A stretch of DNA of 64,000 bases from Aureimonas sp. SK2 (lineage in GTDB: Bacteria > Pseudomonadota > Alphaproteobacteria > Rhizobiales > Rhizobiaceae), in contig NZ_JAPZDS010000006.1 in assembly GCF_029813115.1 (NCBI RefSeq), forward strand, positions 186,001 through 250,000. The letters are read 5' to 3'. Positions 9,006 to 19,155 of the stretch are shown one piece after another (positions within the stretch are counted from its first letter, which is position 1; each line of letters opens with the position of its first letter). Both the position numbers and the translations under genes were made by a program. The notes under the pieces were generated by a model. It saw only the letters and a list, made by a program, of their open reading frames with translations, made no database searches and was not told where the DNA came from.

Positions 9006-9659
9006 TCACGCTTTCTTGTCGAACAGCGGCTTCAGCGAATGGCGCTTCAGAAGCGGAAACTGGCACAGCATGAAGGCGACCGTGATCGGCATCGTGCCCC
9101 AGACCTTGAAGGCGACCCAGAAGTCGGTCGAGGTGAAGCGCCAGACCACCTCGTTGAGGACGGCGAGGAACACGAAGAACAGGCCCCAGCGCAGCGTCAG
9201 CTTGTGCCAGCCCTCGTTGTCGAGCTTGAAGGCCTGGTCGAAGACGTAGCCGAGAAGCGGCTTGCCGAAGGCGAGACCGCCGAGGAGGACGGCGGCGAAG
9301 AGGCCGTTGACGATGGTCGGCTTCATCTTGATGAAGACCTCGTCCTGCAGCCAGAGCGTCAGGGTGCCGAAGACGACGACCACGAGGCCGGACACGATCG
9401 GCATGATCGGGAGGCTTCGCGTCAGCGCGTAGGAGACGGCGAGCGCCACCACGGTCGCGATCATGAAGAGGGCTGTCGCGACGAAGAGCGGGCCGCCGAG
9501 CGCGCCCAGCGCCGGCACGGCATGCGCGATCGCTTCGCCCCTCGAATTGGCGAAGAAGAAGACGACCAGCGGTCCCAGTTCCAGCGCGAACTTCAGGATC
9601 GGGTTGATCTCCTTGCGGCCCGGCGCGTTGGGCGGCTTCTCGATGATCTCGTCGGACAT
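9006..9659 (-). CDS. ispZ: inner-membrane septation protein A
   Basis: A 217-residue protein with about six membrane segments, homologous to septation protein A (IspZ/YciB), which is linked to cell division and envelope synthesis. Family marks are [20 protein letters not shown] near the N-terminus and [20 protein letters not shown] followed by [16 protein letters not shown] near the C-terminus. I start at ATG 9659 ([11 protein letters not shown]), which is preceded by GGAAAGGAAG at good spacing; the frame is open to 9698 but that start lacks a ribosome binding site. It follows ftsY on the same strand, as in many Hyphomicrobiales. Confidence 0.9.
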   Translation of the reverse strand: MSDEIIEKPPNAPGRKEINPILKFALELGPLVVFFFANSRGEAIAHAVPALGALGGPLFVATALFMIATVVALAVSYALTRSLPIMPIVSGLVVVVFGTLTLWLQDEVFIKMKPTIVNGLFAAVLLGGLAFGKPLLGYVFDQAFKLDNEGWHKLTLRWGLFFVFLAVLNEVVWRFTSTDFWVAFKVWGTMPITVAFMLCQFPLLKRHSLKPLFDKKA

Positions 9660-9709
9660 GGGGCTTCCTTTCCCGGATGGAGCGGTGTCCCGCGCCATCG
9701 CGGCTGATT

Positions 9710-11451
9710 TCAGGCGGTGCCGGCGCGGCCGGCGATGGCTTCGGCGAAGTCGCGCGCCTTGAAGGGCTCGAGGTCGTCGATGCCCTCGCCGACGCCGACG
9801 AAGAACACGGGCAGCTTGTGCTTGGCGGCAATGGCGACAAGGATGCCGCCGCGCGCGGTTCCGTCGAGCTTGGTCATGACGAGGCCGTTGACGCCGGCCA
9901 CGTTGCGGAAGATCTCGACCTGGCTGAGCGCGTTCTGGCCCGTGGTCGCGTCGAGCGTCTGGAGCACGGTGTGCGGCGCGTCGGGCTCGCGCTTCTGAAG
10001 GACGCGCACGATCTTGGCGAGTTCGTCCATCAGCTCGGCCTTGTTCTGGAGCCGGCCGGCCGTGTCGATGATCAGGACGTCCGAGCCGTTGCGCACGGCC
10101 TCGTCATAGGCCTCGAAGGCGAGGCCCGCCGCGTCCGCGCCGATGGCCTTGGCCACCACGGGGGAGTTCGTGCGCTCGCCCCAGATCTTGAGCTGCTCCA
10201 CGGCGGCGGCGCGGAACGTGTCGCCGGCCGCGAGCGTCACCTTGAGGCCGCCGCGCACCAGCTTGGCGGTCAGCTTGCCGATGGTCGTGGTCTTGCCCGT
10301 GCCGTTGACGCCCACCACGAGCATGACGTGCGGTTTCACCGACAGGTCGAGTTCCAAGGGCTTGGCAACCGGCGCCAGCGCCTTCTCCACCTCGTCGGCC
10401 AGGATCGCGCGCACGGCGTCGCCCGAAATCTCCTTGCCGAAGCGCCCGTCCGACAGGCGGTCAGTGATGCGCATCGCGGTCTCGACGCCGAGATCGGCCT
10501 GGATCAGGACGTCCTCGAACTCCTGCAGCGTGTCCTCGTCGAGGCGGCGCTTGGTGAAGAGCGCCGTGATCTGGCCGGACAGTTGGTTGGAGGAGCGCGC
10601 GAGCCCCTCGCGCAGGCGCTGGAAGAAGGGCTTCTTCGGCTCGGCGGCAAGTACCGCGTCGGCGCGGGCTTCCCGAAGGCTCCAGCCCTCGCCGTCGACC
10701 GGCAGGCGCGACGGCGAGGCGGGAACGGGCGGCAGGCCCGGCATGCCGACGGTTTCCGCGACGTCCAGCCGGTCCGGCGCGTCGGAGCCGGGCGCGGAAG
10801 GCGCGGCGCGATCCTCCGGCTCTTCCGGGGGCAGGGGAGCATCGAGCCAGGCGAACTCGTCGCGATCGCTCGTATCCGCTTCGGCCTCGAAGGGGGCGGG
10901 CGCCGCCGCGTCCTGGGTGGAGCCGGCGTCGATGCCGCCGTCGCCGGCTACGATCGCCGCTTCGGCCGGTGCGAGGGCGCTGTCCTCGGCAGTCTCGGCG
11001 GAGACCGGCTCGCGCCGCTCCTCCTCCTCCGTCTCGTTCGCCGGGGCGTCGAGCCAGGAGAAGTCGGCCTCGGCCTCGACGGCCGGGGTCAGCGGCTCGT
11101 CGAGAAAGCTCGTGTCGTCGCTCGGCCCGTCCGTTTCGGCGGCGGCCAGCGATTCGGTTGAACCCGGCTCTAGTTCAGAGTTTTTTTTTCAGCCGGGACG
11201 GCCGGGCCGTCGGGATCCTTGGGCTGGAGCGGGGTGATGCCGCCGCCCGCCGGCTCGTCGGCCGAAGCGCCCGCTTCCGAGTCGACGTCGGCCGAGGCCA
11301 TGGCCGGCTGGTGGATCTCGGCGGCCGTTGCGTCGGGCCGCGCGGCCGTCGTGTCCTGAACCTTGGCGAGGCCGCCCTCGTGCTGAGTGCGATCCTCTTC
11401 CTTGGCTCCGAAGGAGAAGATGCGGCGGAAGAAGCCCTTGTTCTCGGCCAT
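9710..11451 (-). CDS. ftsY: signal recognition particle receptor FtsY, split by a frame change in an A9 run
   Basis: FtsY docks SRP-ribosome complexes at the membrane. The C-terminal NG GTPase domain is intact (bases 10660-9710): [27 protein letters not shown] (Walker A), DTAGRLQNK and [11 protein letters not shown] long acidic A domain precedes it in the same open frame up to about 11190. The expected amphipathic start, [15 protein letters not shown] at 11451, lies in another frame that ends LN-stop at 11170. The two frames meet in a run of nine A (11181-11189 on this strand); a -1 shift there joins EKK to [11 protein letters not shown]. So either slippage makes full FtsY (about 580 residues) or the run length is a sequencing or mutational error. 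The shorter product from ATG 10744 would lack the acidic domain. Confidence 0.85.
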
Positions 11452-11474
11452 GCGATGCGATCCGATCGGTCAGG

Positions 11475-12767
11475 TCAGGCTGCGGCGCGCGCGGCCGTGA
11501 GGGGGGTGGCGAGAAGGCGTTCGCCCGTTTCGCCATGAATGATAGCGTCCACGATCTCGCCGGGGAGACCGGCGTCGATTTGCGCCAGCGTGAAGTCTTC
11601 CGTCCGGCCGAGCCCTTCGCGCTCGATCAGCACCGAGCGGTGCTGCCCCACGCTGCGGGCGAGATGCGCGCGATAGGCGGCGTCGCCCAGCACCCGGAGG
11701 CGGGCGGCCCGCTCCTTGACAACCGCCTTTGGAAGCTGCGGCATGCGCGCGGCGGGCGTTCCCTCGCGCGGGCTGAAGGGGAAGACGTGGAGCAGCGTCA
11801 GACCGCAGTCCTCCACGAGCTTCAGCGAGTTCTCGAACATCGCCTCCGTCTCGGTCGGGAAGCCGGCGATGATGTCGGCACCGAAGACGATGTCGGGGCG
11901 CCGGGCGCGTAAGTCCGCACAGAAACGGATGGAATCGTCCCGCAGGTGGCGCCGCTTCATGCGCTTCAGGATCATGTCGTCGCCGGCCTGGAGCGACAGG
12001 TGCAGGTGGGGCATCACACGGGCGTCGCCGCCGATCGCCTCGACCAGCGCCTCGTCGGCCTCGACGGAATCGATGGAAGAGAGGCGCAAGCGCTTCAGAT
12101 CCGGCACGTGGCGCAGGATCGACTGGACGAGATGCCCGAGGCGCGGGCTGCCCGGCAGGTCGGCGCCCCAGCTCGTCATGTCGACGCCGGAGAGGACGAC
12201 CTCGCGGTAGCCGTTGCCGACGAGGCGCTTGACCTGATCTACCGCCGCGCCCATCGGCACGGAGCGCGAATTGCCGCGGCCATAAGGGATGATGCAGAAG
12301 GTGCAGCGGTGGTCGCAGCCGTTCTGCACCTGCACGATGGCCCGCGCCCGCCCCTCGATCGCGTCCACCAAGTGGCCGGCGGTCTCGCGAACGCTCATGA
12401 TGTCGTTGACGCGGATCTTCTCGGCGGCCGCGACGCCGAAGTCCGGCAGGGCGCGGTAGCTCGCGGCCGTCAGCTTCTCCTCGTTGCCGATTACGGCATC
12501 GACCTCGGCCATCGCCGCGAAGGTCGCGCCTTGCGTCTGCGCGGCGCAGCCGGTCACGACGATGCGCGCCTCCGGGTTGTCGCGGCGGGCGCGCCGCACG
12601 GCCTGGCGGGCCTGGCGCACGGCCTCGGCGGTGACTGCGCAGGTGTTCACGAGGATCGCCTTGCGACCGTCGCTCCCGAGGCCGGCCTCGCCCGCCTCGC
12701 GCTTCATGACCTCCGCCTCGTAGGTGTTGAGGCGGCATCCGAAGGAGATGACCTCGACGCCGCTCAT
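11475..12767 (-). CDS. mtaB: tRNA t6A37 methylthiotransferase MtaB
   Basis: A 430-residue radical SAM enzyme that adds a methylthio group to t6A37 of tRNA. The N-terminal MTTase domain has its Cys residues in [19 protein letters not shown] and VVTGCAAQ, which bind the auxiliary cluster; the radical SAM motif is [18 protein letters not shown]-terminal TRAM-like segment ([19 protein letters not shown]) follows. I start at [19 protein letters not shown] (12767), whose ATG overlaps the dapF stop; an open frame reaches 12884 but lies inside dapF. It is in a dapF-mtaB-ftsY block. Confidence 0.93.
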   Translation of the reverse strand: MSGVEVISFGCRLNTYEAEVMKREAGEAGLGSDGRKAILVNTCAVTAEAVRQARQAVRRARRDNPEARIVVTGCAAQTQGATFAAMAEVDAVIGNEEKLTAASYRALPDFGVAAAEKIRVNDIMSVRETAGHLVDAIEGRARAIVQVQNGCDHRCTFCIIPYGRGNSRSVPMGAAVDQVKRLVGNGYREVVLSGVDMTSWGADLPGSPRLGHLVQSILRHVPDLKRLRLSSIDSVEADEALVEAIGGDARVMPHLHLSLQAGDDMILKRMKRRHLRDDSIRFCADLRARRPDIVFGADIIAGFPTETEAMFENSLKLVEDCGLTLLHVFPFSPREGTPAARMPQLPKAVVKERAARLRVLGDAAYRAHLARSVGQHRSVLIEREGLGRTEDFTLAQIDAGLPGEIVDAIIHGETGERLLATPLTAARAAA

Positions 12768-13657
12768 GCGCGGGCCTCGGCCGGCGCCTCGTCGCGGAGA
12801 TAAGCGCCCGTCGCAGGGTCGAGCGTGCCGGACCATTCCCATTCGGCAGGGCCGGTCATCAGGACATGGTCGTCGTCCCGCCATTCGATCAGGAGCTCGC
12901 CGCCCATCGGCACCGTTACGGCGACGGAACGACCCGTGCGGCCGGTGCGCGCGGCGGAAACGGCGGCGGCGCAGGCGGCCGAGCCGCAGGCCTTGGTCAG
13001 CCCCGCGCCGCGCTCCCAGGTGCGCAGGTCCATCGAACGGTCCGAGGTGACGCGGGCGATGGAGATGTTGGCGCGGTCAGGAAAGAGGGGGTGGTTCTCG
13101 AGGATCGGGCCGAACCGGTCTAGGGCATAGGACCAGACATCCTTCGCGACCCAGAAGATCGCGTGCGGATTGCCCATGGAGGCGACGGAGGGCGAATGGA
13201 GCACCGGCGCGTCGATCGGGCCGATCTGGAGTTCGATCGCGCGCGTGTCGGCGAATTCCTCCGACAGAGGGATGCTCCGCCAGTCGAAGCGGGGCCGGCC
13301 CATGTCCACCGTCAGGAGGCCGTCGGCGCGTTCGGAGGCTTCGAGGAGCCCGGCCGAAGTCTCGAACACGAAGTTGCGCACCCCGGTCTCGGCGCTCAGT
13401 GCCTGCACCACGCAGCGCGTGCCGTTGCCGCAGGCGCCCGCTTCCGTGCCGTCGGAATTGATGATGCGGATGAAGGCGAAGGTTCCGGCGGTCACCGGAT
13501 CGTGGATCGCCATGATCTGGTCGAAATGCGTCTCGGCTTTCGCCGCCAAGGTGCGGGCGGCCTCCGGCGCGATGCGCGCTGACGTGCCGCGCAGGTCCGC
13601 GACGAGAATCTCGTTGCCGAGCCCGTTCATGCGGGCAAAGGGGATCGGATGCGTCAT
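12764..13657 (-). CDS. dapF: diaminopimelate epimerase
   Basis: DapF interconverts LL- and meso-diaminopimelate for lysine and peptidoglycan synthesis. The predicted 297-residue protein has both catalytic cysteines: Cys76 in GACGNGTRC and Cys224 in KACGSAAC, the acid/base pair of this PLP-independent epimerase. The start [16 protein letters not shown] at 13657 matches the family (N-terminal F-x-KMxGxGND-like motif); the in-frame ATG at 13702 would add an unlikely Arg/Pro stretch. Its stop overlaps the mtaB start (ATGA), so dapF and mtaB are coupled. Confidence 0.95.
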   Translation of the reverse strand: MTHPIPFARMNGLGNEILVADLRGTSARIAPEAARTLAAKAETHFDQIMAIHDPVTAGTFAFIRIINSDGTEAGACGNGTRCVVQALSAETGVRNFVFETSAGLLEASERADGLLTVDMGRPRFDWRSIPLSEEFADTRAIELQIGPIDAPVLHSPSVASMGNPHAIFWVAKDVWSYALDRFGPILENHPLFPDRANISIARVTSDRSMDLRTWERGAGLTKACGSAACAAAVSAARTGRTGRSVAVTVPMGGELLIEWRDDDHVLMTGPAEWEWSGTLDPATGAYLRDEAPAEARA

Positions 13658-13718
13658 GGTCGCGGCCGGGCGAGGGAGTAGGGTTCGCGGCCTATATGGC
13701 AAGAACCGGCGGGCATTG

Positions 13719-14483
13719 CTACCCGGCGGCGTTGCGCCAGAAGTAGTAGACGGCGAGGGCGAGGCCGACGGCGATCACGACGCCGCGCACGTAGGACTGG
13801 GGCACGCGCTTGGCCGTCCAGACGCCGGCATAGCCGCCGAGCGCCACGCCCGGGATCATCGCCGCCGCCTCGGGCCAGGCCACCACGCCGCCCGACACGA
13901 AGACCACGATGGCGACGACTGCGATCACGGTCGCGAGCATGTTCTTGAGGGCGTTGAGCTTGTGGTAGTCGCCGCCCTGCGTGAGTCCGAGCGTCGCCAG
14001 CATCATGATCCCCATGCCGGCGCCGAAGAAGCCGCCGTAGATGGCGGTCACGAACTGGACCACGGGCCCGGCGAGGCCCTTGCCCTCCGAGGCTTCGGCC
14101 GCGTGGCGGGGCTTCGGCTTCAGCCAAGGGCCGGCGGCGAAGAGCGCGGTGGCCGCAAGGAGCAGCCAGGGCACCAGCGACTGGAACTGCGGATTGTCGA
14201 GCGACAGGAGGATCAGCGCGCCGACGCCCGACCCGAAGACGGAGGCGAGCGCCAGCATCAGCGCGCCACGCCACATCCGTTTGATGTCGCTCCAATAGGC
14301 CAATGTCGAAGTGACATAGCCGGGGAACTGTACGATCGAGGAGGTGGCGTTGGCGGAGATCGGCGAGATGCCGCCGAGCGTCATGGCGCCGAAGGTGAGG
14401 AAGGTGCCGCCGCCCGCCACGGCATTGATCGCTCCGGCAAGGAAGCCGGACAGGAAGAGCGACAAGGCGTACAGAAGCGTCAT
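13719..14483 (-). CDS. TSUP-family (TauE/SafE) membrane permease
   Basis: A 254-residue protein with about eight hydrophobic segments, of the sulfite exporter TauE/SafE (TSUP) family. Conserved features are [18 protein letters not shown] near residues 16-33, the matching second-half repeat [20 protein letters not shown], and the [17 protein letters not shown] end. I chose ATG 14483 ([17 protein letters not shown]); an in-frame extension to 14660 encodes an Arg-rich stretch with no membrane character and overlaps the rplS leader. The substrate (sulfite, sulfonate or other anion) is not evident. It faces away from rplS. Confidence 0.88.
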   Translation of the reverse strand: MTLLYALSLFLSGFLAGAINAVAGGGTFLTFGAMTLGGISPISANATSSIVQFPGYVTSTLAYWSDIKRMWRGALMLALASVFGSGVGALILLSLDNPQFQSLVPWLLLAATALFAAGPWLKPKPRHAAEASEGKGLAGPVVQFVTAIYGGFFGAGMGIMMLATLGLTQGGDYHKLNALKNMLATVIAVVAIVVFVSGGVVAWPEAAAMIPGVALGGYAGVWTAKRVPQSYVRGVVIAVGLALAVYYFWRNAAG

Positions 14484-14569
14484 GATGCGGCCTCGGGCGG
14501 CAGGATGCCCGTTCCATAGGCGATCGGCGCCGCCGCGCAAGGGCGCGCGCACGCGAAACCGGCCGCCCC

Positions 14570-14598
14570 TCGACAAAGCGGCCGGCCGCGTGTAAGAG
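14570..14598 (+). promoter_or_regulatory. candidate sigma-70 promoter for rplS
   Basis: TCGACA at 14570-14575 and TAAGAG at 14593-14598 are separated by exactly 17 bp and lie about 80 bp upstream of rplS. They match the -35 and -10 consensus loosely (four to five of six bases). Position and spacing are the only support. Confidence 0.35.
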
Positions 14599-14680
14599 CG
14601 CCACGCTTTCCTCAGAAAAACTTGACCGTGTTTCACGGCCATGACCGGCCCCGCCGGCATGAAACGAACCGAGGCAGACC

Positions 14681-15139
14681 ATGAACATCATCGCCGAACT
14701 GGAGGCCCAAGAGGCCGCCCGCATCGCCGCCATCCGCACGCTTCCGACCTTCTCTCCGGGCGACACGCTGCGCGTCAACGTGCGCGTTACGGAAGGCACC
14801 CGCACCCGCGTGCAGGCCTACGAGGGCGTCTGCATCGCCCGCTCGGGCGCCGGCATTCAGGAGAACTTCACCGTTCGCAAGATCTCCTACGGCGAGGGCG
14901 TGGAGCGCGTGTTCCCGATGTACTCGCCGGCTCTGGAGTCGGTCGAGGTGGTCCGCCGTGGCCGCGTGCGCCGCGCCAAGCTCTACTACCTGCGCGACCG
15001 CCGCGGTAAGTCGGCCCGTATCGTCGAGGCCACCAACGTGCGCGCCCGCAAGCTCAACGACGACGCCCGCTCGGTCGCCGCCAACGAGCGCGCCGCCAAG
15101 GAAGCCGCGAAGACGGCCGCCAAGGAAGCCGCCGAGTAA
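14681..15139 (+). CDS. rplS: 50S ribosomal protein L19
   Basis: A 152-residue protein beginning [20 protein letters not shown]. The L19 core is unmistakable: [54 protein letters not shown] and [19 protein letters not shown]19 sits at the 30S-50S interface. The C-terminal 35 residues are an Ala/Lys-rich extension beyond the E. coli length (115), common in alphaproteobacteria. Here it stands alone rather than with rpsP-rimM-trmD. It is followed by a hairpin terminator at 15165. Confidence 0.96.
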   Translation: MNIIAELEAQEAARIAAIRTLPTFSPGDTLRVNVRVTEGTRTRVQAYEGVCIARSGAGIQENFTVRKISYGEGVERVFPMYSPALESVEVVRRGRVRRAKLYYLRDRRGKSARIVEATNVRARKLNDDARSVAANERAAKEAAKTAAKEAAE

Positions 15140-15164
15140 GCTCGGCCGGATCGAATCGATGCAG

Positions 15165-15187
15165 AGGGCGGCCACGTGCCGCCCTTT
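15165..15187 (+). terminator. hairpin terminator after rplS
   Basis: AGGGCGGC (15165-15172), a five-base loop CACGT, and GCCGCCCT (15178-15185) form a perfect 8-bp stem followed by TTTC. It lies 25 bp after the rplS stop and just before the methyltransferase gene. The T-tract is short, so termination may be partial. Confidence 0.6.
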
Positions 15188-15210
15188 CGCGTTGAAAGGA
15201 AACCGGAACC

Positions 15211-16029
15211 ATGGACGAGCACGCGGCCGCCAACCTCGCCAACTGGAACGAGCGCGCCCGGCTTCACGCCACCGACACGACGGGATCCTACCGGATCGCC
15301 AAGGTGCTGGCCGGGGGCTCCTCGCTCCATGACATCGAGGCCGGGGAAGTCGGCGAACTCGCGGGGCTCGATGTCGTCCATCTCCAGTGCCACATCGGCC
15401 TCGACACGCTGTCGCTGAAGCATCTCGGCGCCGGGTCCGTGACCGGTCTCGACTTCTCGCCGGATGCCGTGGCCGCCGCCCGCGAGTTCGCGCGCAAGGC
15501 GGGGACACAGGCGCGCTTCGTCGAGGCTTCGCTCTACGACGCTCCGTCGGCGCTCGGCGCACGATACGACCTGGCCTTCGTGACCTGGGGCGCCATCAAT
15601 TGGCTGCCGGACATCGCAGGCTGGGCGAGGGTGGTGGCCGAACTCCTGCGCCCTGGCGGGCGCCTCTACCTTCTGGAGGACCATCCGCTCCTCAACCAGT
15701 GCGAATGGCGAAACGGGCGGCCCGAACTGACCTATGATTTCCGAACGCCGCGGGACCGTCCGCTCGCCTTCGACGAGACCCAGACCTACACGGGCGACGA
15801 ACGGCCGCTGCGGCATACGCGAAACTACGAGTGGCTCCATCCGATCGGCGACATCGTGAACGCGCTGATCGCCGCGGGGCTGCGGCTCGACTTCCTGCGC
15901 GAGCACGAACGCATCGCCTGGCGCGCGTTCCCCGAGATGCAGGAGGTCGGGGAGGACCTCTTCGTCCTGCCGCCCGGACTGCCGCGGATGCCCATCAGTT
16001 TCTCGATCGGCGCCACTCGTCCGGCGTGA
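15211..16029 (+). CDS. class I SAM-dependent methyltransferase
   Basis: A 272-residue Rossmann-fold methyltransferase. Motif I is a variant, VVHLQCHIGLDTLSLKHLGA near residues 53-72; motif II is VTGLDFSPDAV; post-motif LAFVTWGAINWLPD and RPGGRLYLLEDHPLL follow. The LQCHIG form of motif I and EWLHPIGDIVNALIAAGLRLDFLREHE end are typical of a widespread family annotated only as methyltransferase; the substrate is unknown. The ATG at 15211 is preceded by AAAGGAAACC. It stands alone between the rplS terminator and a BASS transporter. Confidence 0.88.
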   Translation: MDEHAAANLANWNERARLHATDTTGSYRIAKVLAGGSSLHDIEAGEVGELAGLDVVHLQCHIGLDTLSLKHLGAGSVTGLDFSPDAVAAAREFARKAGTQARFVEASLYDAPSALGARYDLAFVTWGAINWLPDIAGWARVVAELLRPGGRLYLLEDHPLLNQCEWRNGRPELTYDFRTPRDRPLAFDETQTYTGDERPLRHTRNYEWLHPIGDIVNALIAAGLRLDFLREHERIAWRAFPEMQEVGEDLFVLPPGLPRMPISFSIGATRPA

Positions 16030-16093
16030 TCCGTCCCATGGGGTGGGGCACTTCGCAGCTCGCCCCGCCACACAAGCCTGAAGGAGGCTGGAC

Positions 16094-17146
16094 ATGAGCC
16101 TTCGCTCCCGCCTTCGCGCCGTTCCGGTCGATCGGTTCCTGCTCCTCCTCGTCGCCACGGTGGCGCTGGCCGCCGCGCTGCCGGCGCGGGGTGAGGTGGC
16201 GGAGGCTTTCGACTGGATCACCTACGGGGCGATCTCGCTCCTGTTCTTCCTCTATGGCGCGCGACTGTCGCCCAAGGCCGTGTGGGCGGGACTCCTCCAC
16301 TGGCGCCTCCAGGGCATCGTGTTCCTGTTCACCTTCGCCTTGTTTCCGCTGGTCGGGCTCCTGGTCTACCCGATGGCCGGCCAGGTCCTGCCGGCCGAGC
16401 TTGCGCTCGGGCTCCTCTATCTTACGCTCCTGCCGTCCACCGTGCAGTCCTCCATCGCCTTCACCTCCATCGCGGGCGGCAACGTGCCGGCGGCGCTGAC
16501 CAGCGCGTCGGTGTCGAACATGCTGGGCGTCGTGGTGACCCCGGCGCTGGTGCTGCTTCTGGCCAGCGGCTCGGGCGGCGCGATCTCGCTGGATTCCATC
16601 GAGAAGATCGCGCTCCAGATCCTCGCCCCCTTCGCGGCCGGCCAGATCGCGCGGCCCTTGATCGGCGCCTGGCTCGGAAGGCACAAGCCGGTGACCACGG
16701 TGGTGGACCGGGGCTCGATCCTCCTTGTCGTCTACGCCGCCTTCTCGGAAGGCGTCGTCGCCGGCGTCTGGACCAGCCTCGACTGGCAGGACCTCGCACT
16801 CGTGGTCGTTCTTTGCACGGCGATCCTCGCCTTCGTCCTGTCGGTCACGACGCTGCTCGCCCGCAAGCTCGGATTCTCCCGCGAGGACGAGATCGCGATC
16901 GTCTTCTGCGGCTCCAAGAAGAGCATGGCGACGGGCATACCCATGGCCGGCATCCTGTTCGCCGGCCATGCCATGGCGCTGGTCGTGCTGCCGCTGATGC
17001 TGTTCCACCAGATCCAGCTCTTCGCCTGCGCCGCTCTGGCGCAGCGCTACGCCCGGCAGGTGCCCGGCCCGGTGCCGAGCGTCGGGGAGGCCGCGGCGGA
17101 GGAGCGCGAAAGCGTCGACGCGGCGGCCGCGACCACCAACGCGTAG
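16094..17146 (+). CDS. bile acid:sodium symporter family protein (BASS)
   Basis: A 350-residue membrane protein with about ten hydrophobic segments of the BASS/SBF-like group. Family marks are LLFFLYGARLSPKAVWAGL, LTLLPSTVQSSIAFTSIAGGNVPAALTSASVSNMLG, and FCGSKKSMATGIPMAGILF, which carry the two crossover motifs around the sodium and substrate sites. The substrate need not be bile acid; bacterial members carry various organic anions. The Glu/Ala-rich C-terminal tail is cytoplasmic. RBS GAAGGAGG lies just upstream of ATG 16094. It stands apart from the following ABC importer genes by about 110 bp. Confidence 0.9.
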   Translation: MSLRSRLRAVPVDRFLLLLVATVALAAALPARGEVAEAFDWITYGAISLLFFLYGARLSPKAVWAGLLHWRLQGIVFLFTFALFPLVGLLVYPMAGQVLPAELALGLLYLTLLPSTVQSSIAFTSIAGGNVPAALTSASVSNMLGVVVTPALVLLLASGSGGAISLDSIEKIALQILAPFAAGQIARPLIGAWLGRHKPVTTVVDRGSILLVVYAAFSEGVVAGVWTSLDWQDLALVVVLCTAILAFVLSVTTLLARKLGFSREDEIAIVFCGSKKSMATGIPMAGILFAGHAMALVVLPLMLFHQIQLFACAALAQRYARQVPGPVPSVGEAAAEERESVDAAAATTNA

Positions 17147-17254
17147 AAATTCCATGCTCCCGCCGGGCGGCCTCAGGGGATCGACGCCCTTGGCAGGCCC
17201 TGCCGCCCCGTGACACCTTGCGGCGGTGCCGCAATCCGACCCCAGGGCCGCTTC

Positions 17255-18058
17255 ATGATCGACCGCCGTTCCGTCCTCGCCCTTCTCGCCGCCGCCGCGC
17301 TGCCGGGAGCCCTCGCGGCTCAGGAGCTGGGGCTGCCCGACCTTGCCGGGCGCGAGATCGTGGTGGTGACCGAGAACGCCTATCCGCCGCTGCAGTTCGT
17401 GGACCCCGCGACCGGCCAGGCGGTCGGCTGGGAATACGACGCGATGAACGAGATCGGCCAGCGGCTGAACGCCAGGGTGCGATACGCCAACGCCTCGTGG
17501 GACGCGATGATCGAGGCCGTCGCCTCGCGGCAATACGATATCGGCATGACCGGCATCACGATCCGCGAAGACCGCAAGGAGCGCGTGGACTTCTCCGACC
17601 CCTACATGGTCTCGCAGATGGTCATGCTGGTGCGGGCGGACGAGACACGCTTTGCCGACCCCGCCTCGTTCAAGGCGCTGGACTCCGGGCTCGTCGGGGC
17701 GCAGGCCGGCACGACGCCCTTCTATACCGCCGTCTACGAGGTGCTGGACGGCAACGAGCAGAACCCGCGCATCAAGCTCTTCGAGACCTTCGGCGCGCAG
17801 GTCCAGGCGCTGCGCATGGGCGACGTCGACCTCGTCCTCAGCGACGCGGCGGGCGGAGCGGCCTCGGTGGCCGCTTCGGGCGGTGCGCTCAAGATCGTCG
17901 GCGAGCCGATCGGCGACGACCAGTTCGGCTTCATCTTCCCCAAGGGCTCCGATCTCGTCGCCCCGGTCAACGCCGCGATCGCCGCGCTGAAGGCCGACGG
18001 CACCCTCGACCGGCTGACTCAGACCTGGTTCGTGGACGCCAAGCTCGGCCAGCCGTGA
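17255..18058 (+). CDS. amino-acid-type ABC transporter substrate-binding protein
   Basis: A 267-residue periplasmic binding protein (SBP family 3). It starts [18 protein letters not shown] with a signal peptide ending near residues 20-24 (ALAAQ). Family features include [45 protein letters not shown] and the final [17 protein letters not shown]. The start at 17255 gives a clean signal peptide; the open frame extends to 17210 but would bury it. The ligand is probably a polar amino acid or related compound. Its stop overlaps the permease start, so the pair is co-translated. No ATPase gene follows in the window. Confidence 0.92.
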   Translation: MIDRRSVLALLAAAALPGALAAQELGLPDLAGREIVVVTENAYPPLQFVDPATGQAVGWEYDAMNEIGQRLNARVRYANASWDAMIEAVASRQYDIGMTGITIREDRKERVDFSDPYMVSQMVMLVRADETRFADPASFKALDSGLVGAQAGTTPFYTAVYEVLDGNEQNPRIKLFETFGAQVQALRMGDVDLVLSDAAGGAASVAASGGALKIVGEPIGDDQFGFIFPKGSDLVAPVNAAIAALKADGTLDRLTQTWFVDAKLGQP

Positions 18059-18888
18059 CGGCGCCAGAGAGGGGAAGCTCGCGGGGAGGCGGGCGCTGGC
18101 ATCCCGCGCATCCCGACTTTCCCTGGTGGCTGGCGGCGCTCGGGCTCCTGGCGATCGGCTTCGGCGCCTTTATCGCGGCCGAAGCCGGCCTGCGCCAGAC
18201 GATCGCGATCCTCTCCACCGGGCTCGTCACGACAGTAAAGGTGACGGTTTTCGCCTTTTCCGGCGCGCTCGTCCTCGGCTTCCTGGTGGCGCTCGCCGGG
18301 CGCTCGCGCCGACGCCTGCCGCGCAACCTCGCGCGGTTCTATGTCGAGCTGGTGCGCGGCGTGCCGGTCCTGGTGCTCCTGTTCTGGATCGCCTTTGCCG
18401 GCGTGCCGGTCTTCGTTGCGGGCTGGAATGGGCTCGCCGCGCCGCTGCGCGACGCCGGGCTCGTATCGGAGCTTCTGGTGCGGGACGTGTCGCTCCTGAT
18501 GCGCGGCGTCATCGCGCTCGTGATCGCCTATTCGGCCTTCATCGCCGAGATCGTCCGGGCCGGCCTCGACGCCGTGCCCAAGGGGCAGACGGAAGCCGCG
18601 CAGGCGCTCGGCCTCAAGCCCTTCCAGCGCCTGCGCCTCGTCGTGCTGCCGCAGGCGATCCGCACGGTCCTGCCGCCGCTCGGCAACGACCTCGTGGCCA
18701 TGGTCAAGGATTCCTCGCTGGTCTCGGTGCTGGGCGTCGCCGACATCACGCAGATGGGCAAGGTCTATGCGTCCGGCTCCTTCCGCTTCTTCGAGACCTA
18801 TTCGCTGGTCGCCTATCTCTATCTCCTGATGACCGTGTCGCTCTCGCTGGCCGCGCGTGCGCTGGAGCGCCACCTGTCGCGCCGCTGA
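18055..18888 (+). CDS. amino-acid-type ABC transporter permease
   Basis: A 277-residue HisM-type permease. The GTG at 18055 overlaps the preceding stop by four bases (GTGA), which fixes the start inside a much longer spurious frame. The cytoplasmic EAA loop, [24 protein letters not shown], is complete and would contact an ATPase, and [18 protein letters not shown] is typical of the family's N-half. Five or six membrane segments can be seen. No ATP-binding gene is adjacent, so this importer must borrow an ATPase encoded elsewhere. Confidence 0.92.
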   Translation: MTAPERGSSRGGGRWHPAHPDFPWWLAALGLLAIGFGAFIAAEAGLRQTIAILSTGLVTTVKVTVFAFSGALVLGFLVALAGRSRRRLPRNLARFYVELVRGVPVLVLLFWIAFAGVPVFVAGWNGLAAPLRDAGLVSELLVRDVSLLMRGVIALVIAYSAFIAEIVRAGLDAVPKGQTEAAQALGLKPFQRLRLVVLPQAIRTVLPPLGNDLVAMVKDSSLVSVLGVADITQMGKVYASGSFRFFETYSLVAYLYLLMTVSLSLAARALERHLSRR

Positions 18889-19155
18889 ACCCATTGCGCA
18901 GCCGTGAGGACGGGCGTATTTTGGAACCATGCGAAGGAGCGCGACATCCAAGGGCCGCCTGCCGACCACGCTGGGGTTCTCCCCGGTGGAGGATCGCGCG
19001 CGCATGCCCGGCCGCTTCTTCTACCGGCAGATCTCGGCCGTACACCTTACGGCCTGAGCCGCCGCGACCGCGCGGCCCGATCGTCCCGATATCCCCCTGA
19101 TCTCCGGCACGGCGGCCCGATGGCCGTCCGCCCCTTCTGAAGACGCGAAACGCCG

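Noticed and set aside
18929-19057. 42-codon ORF (MRRSATSKGRLPTTLGFSPV) between the ABC permease and leuC
   Set aside because: No ribosome binding site, conserved motif or coupling supports it; it may be chance in a GC-rich gap.
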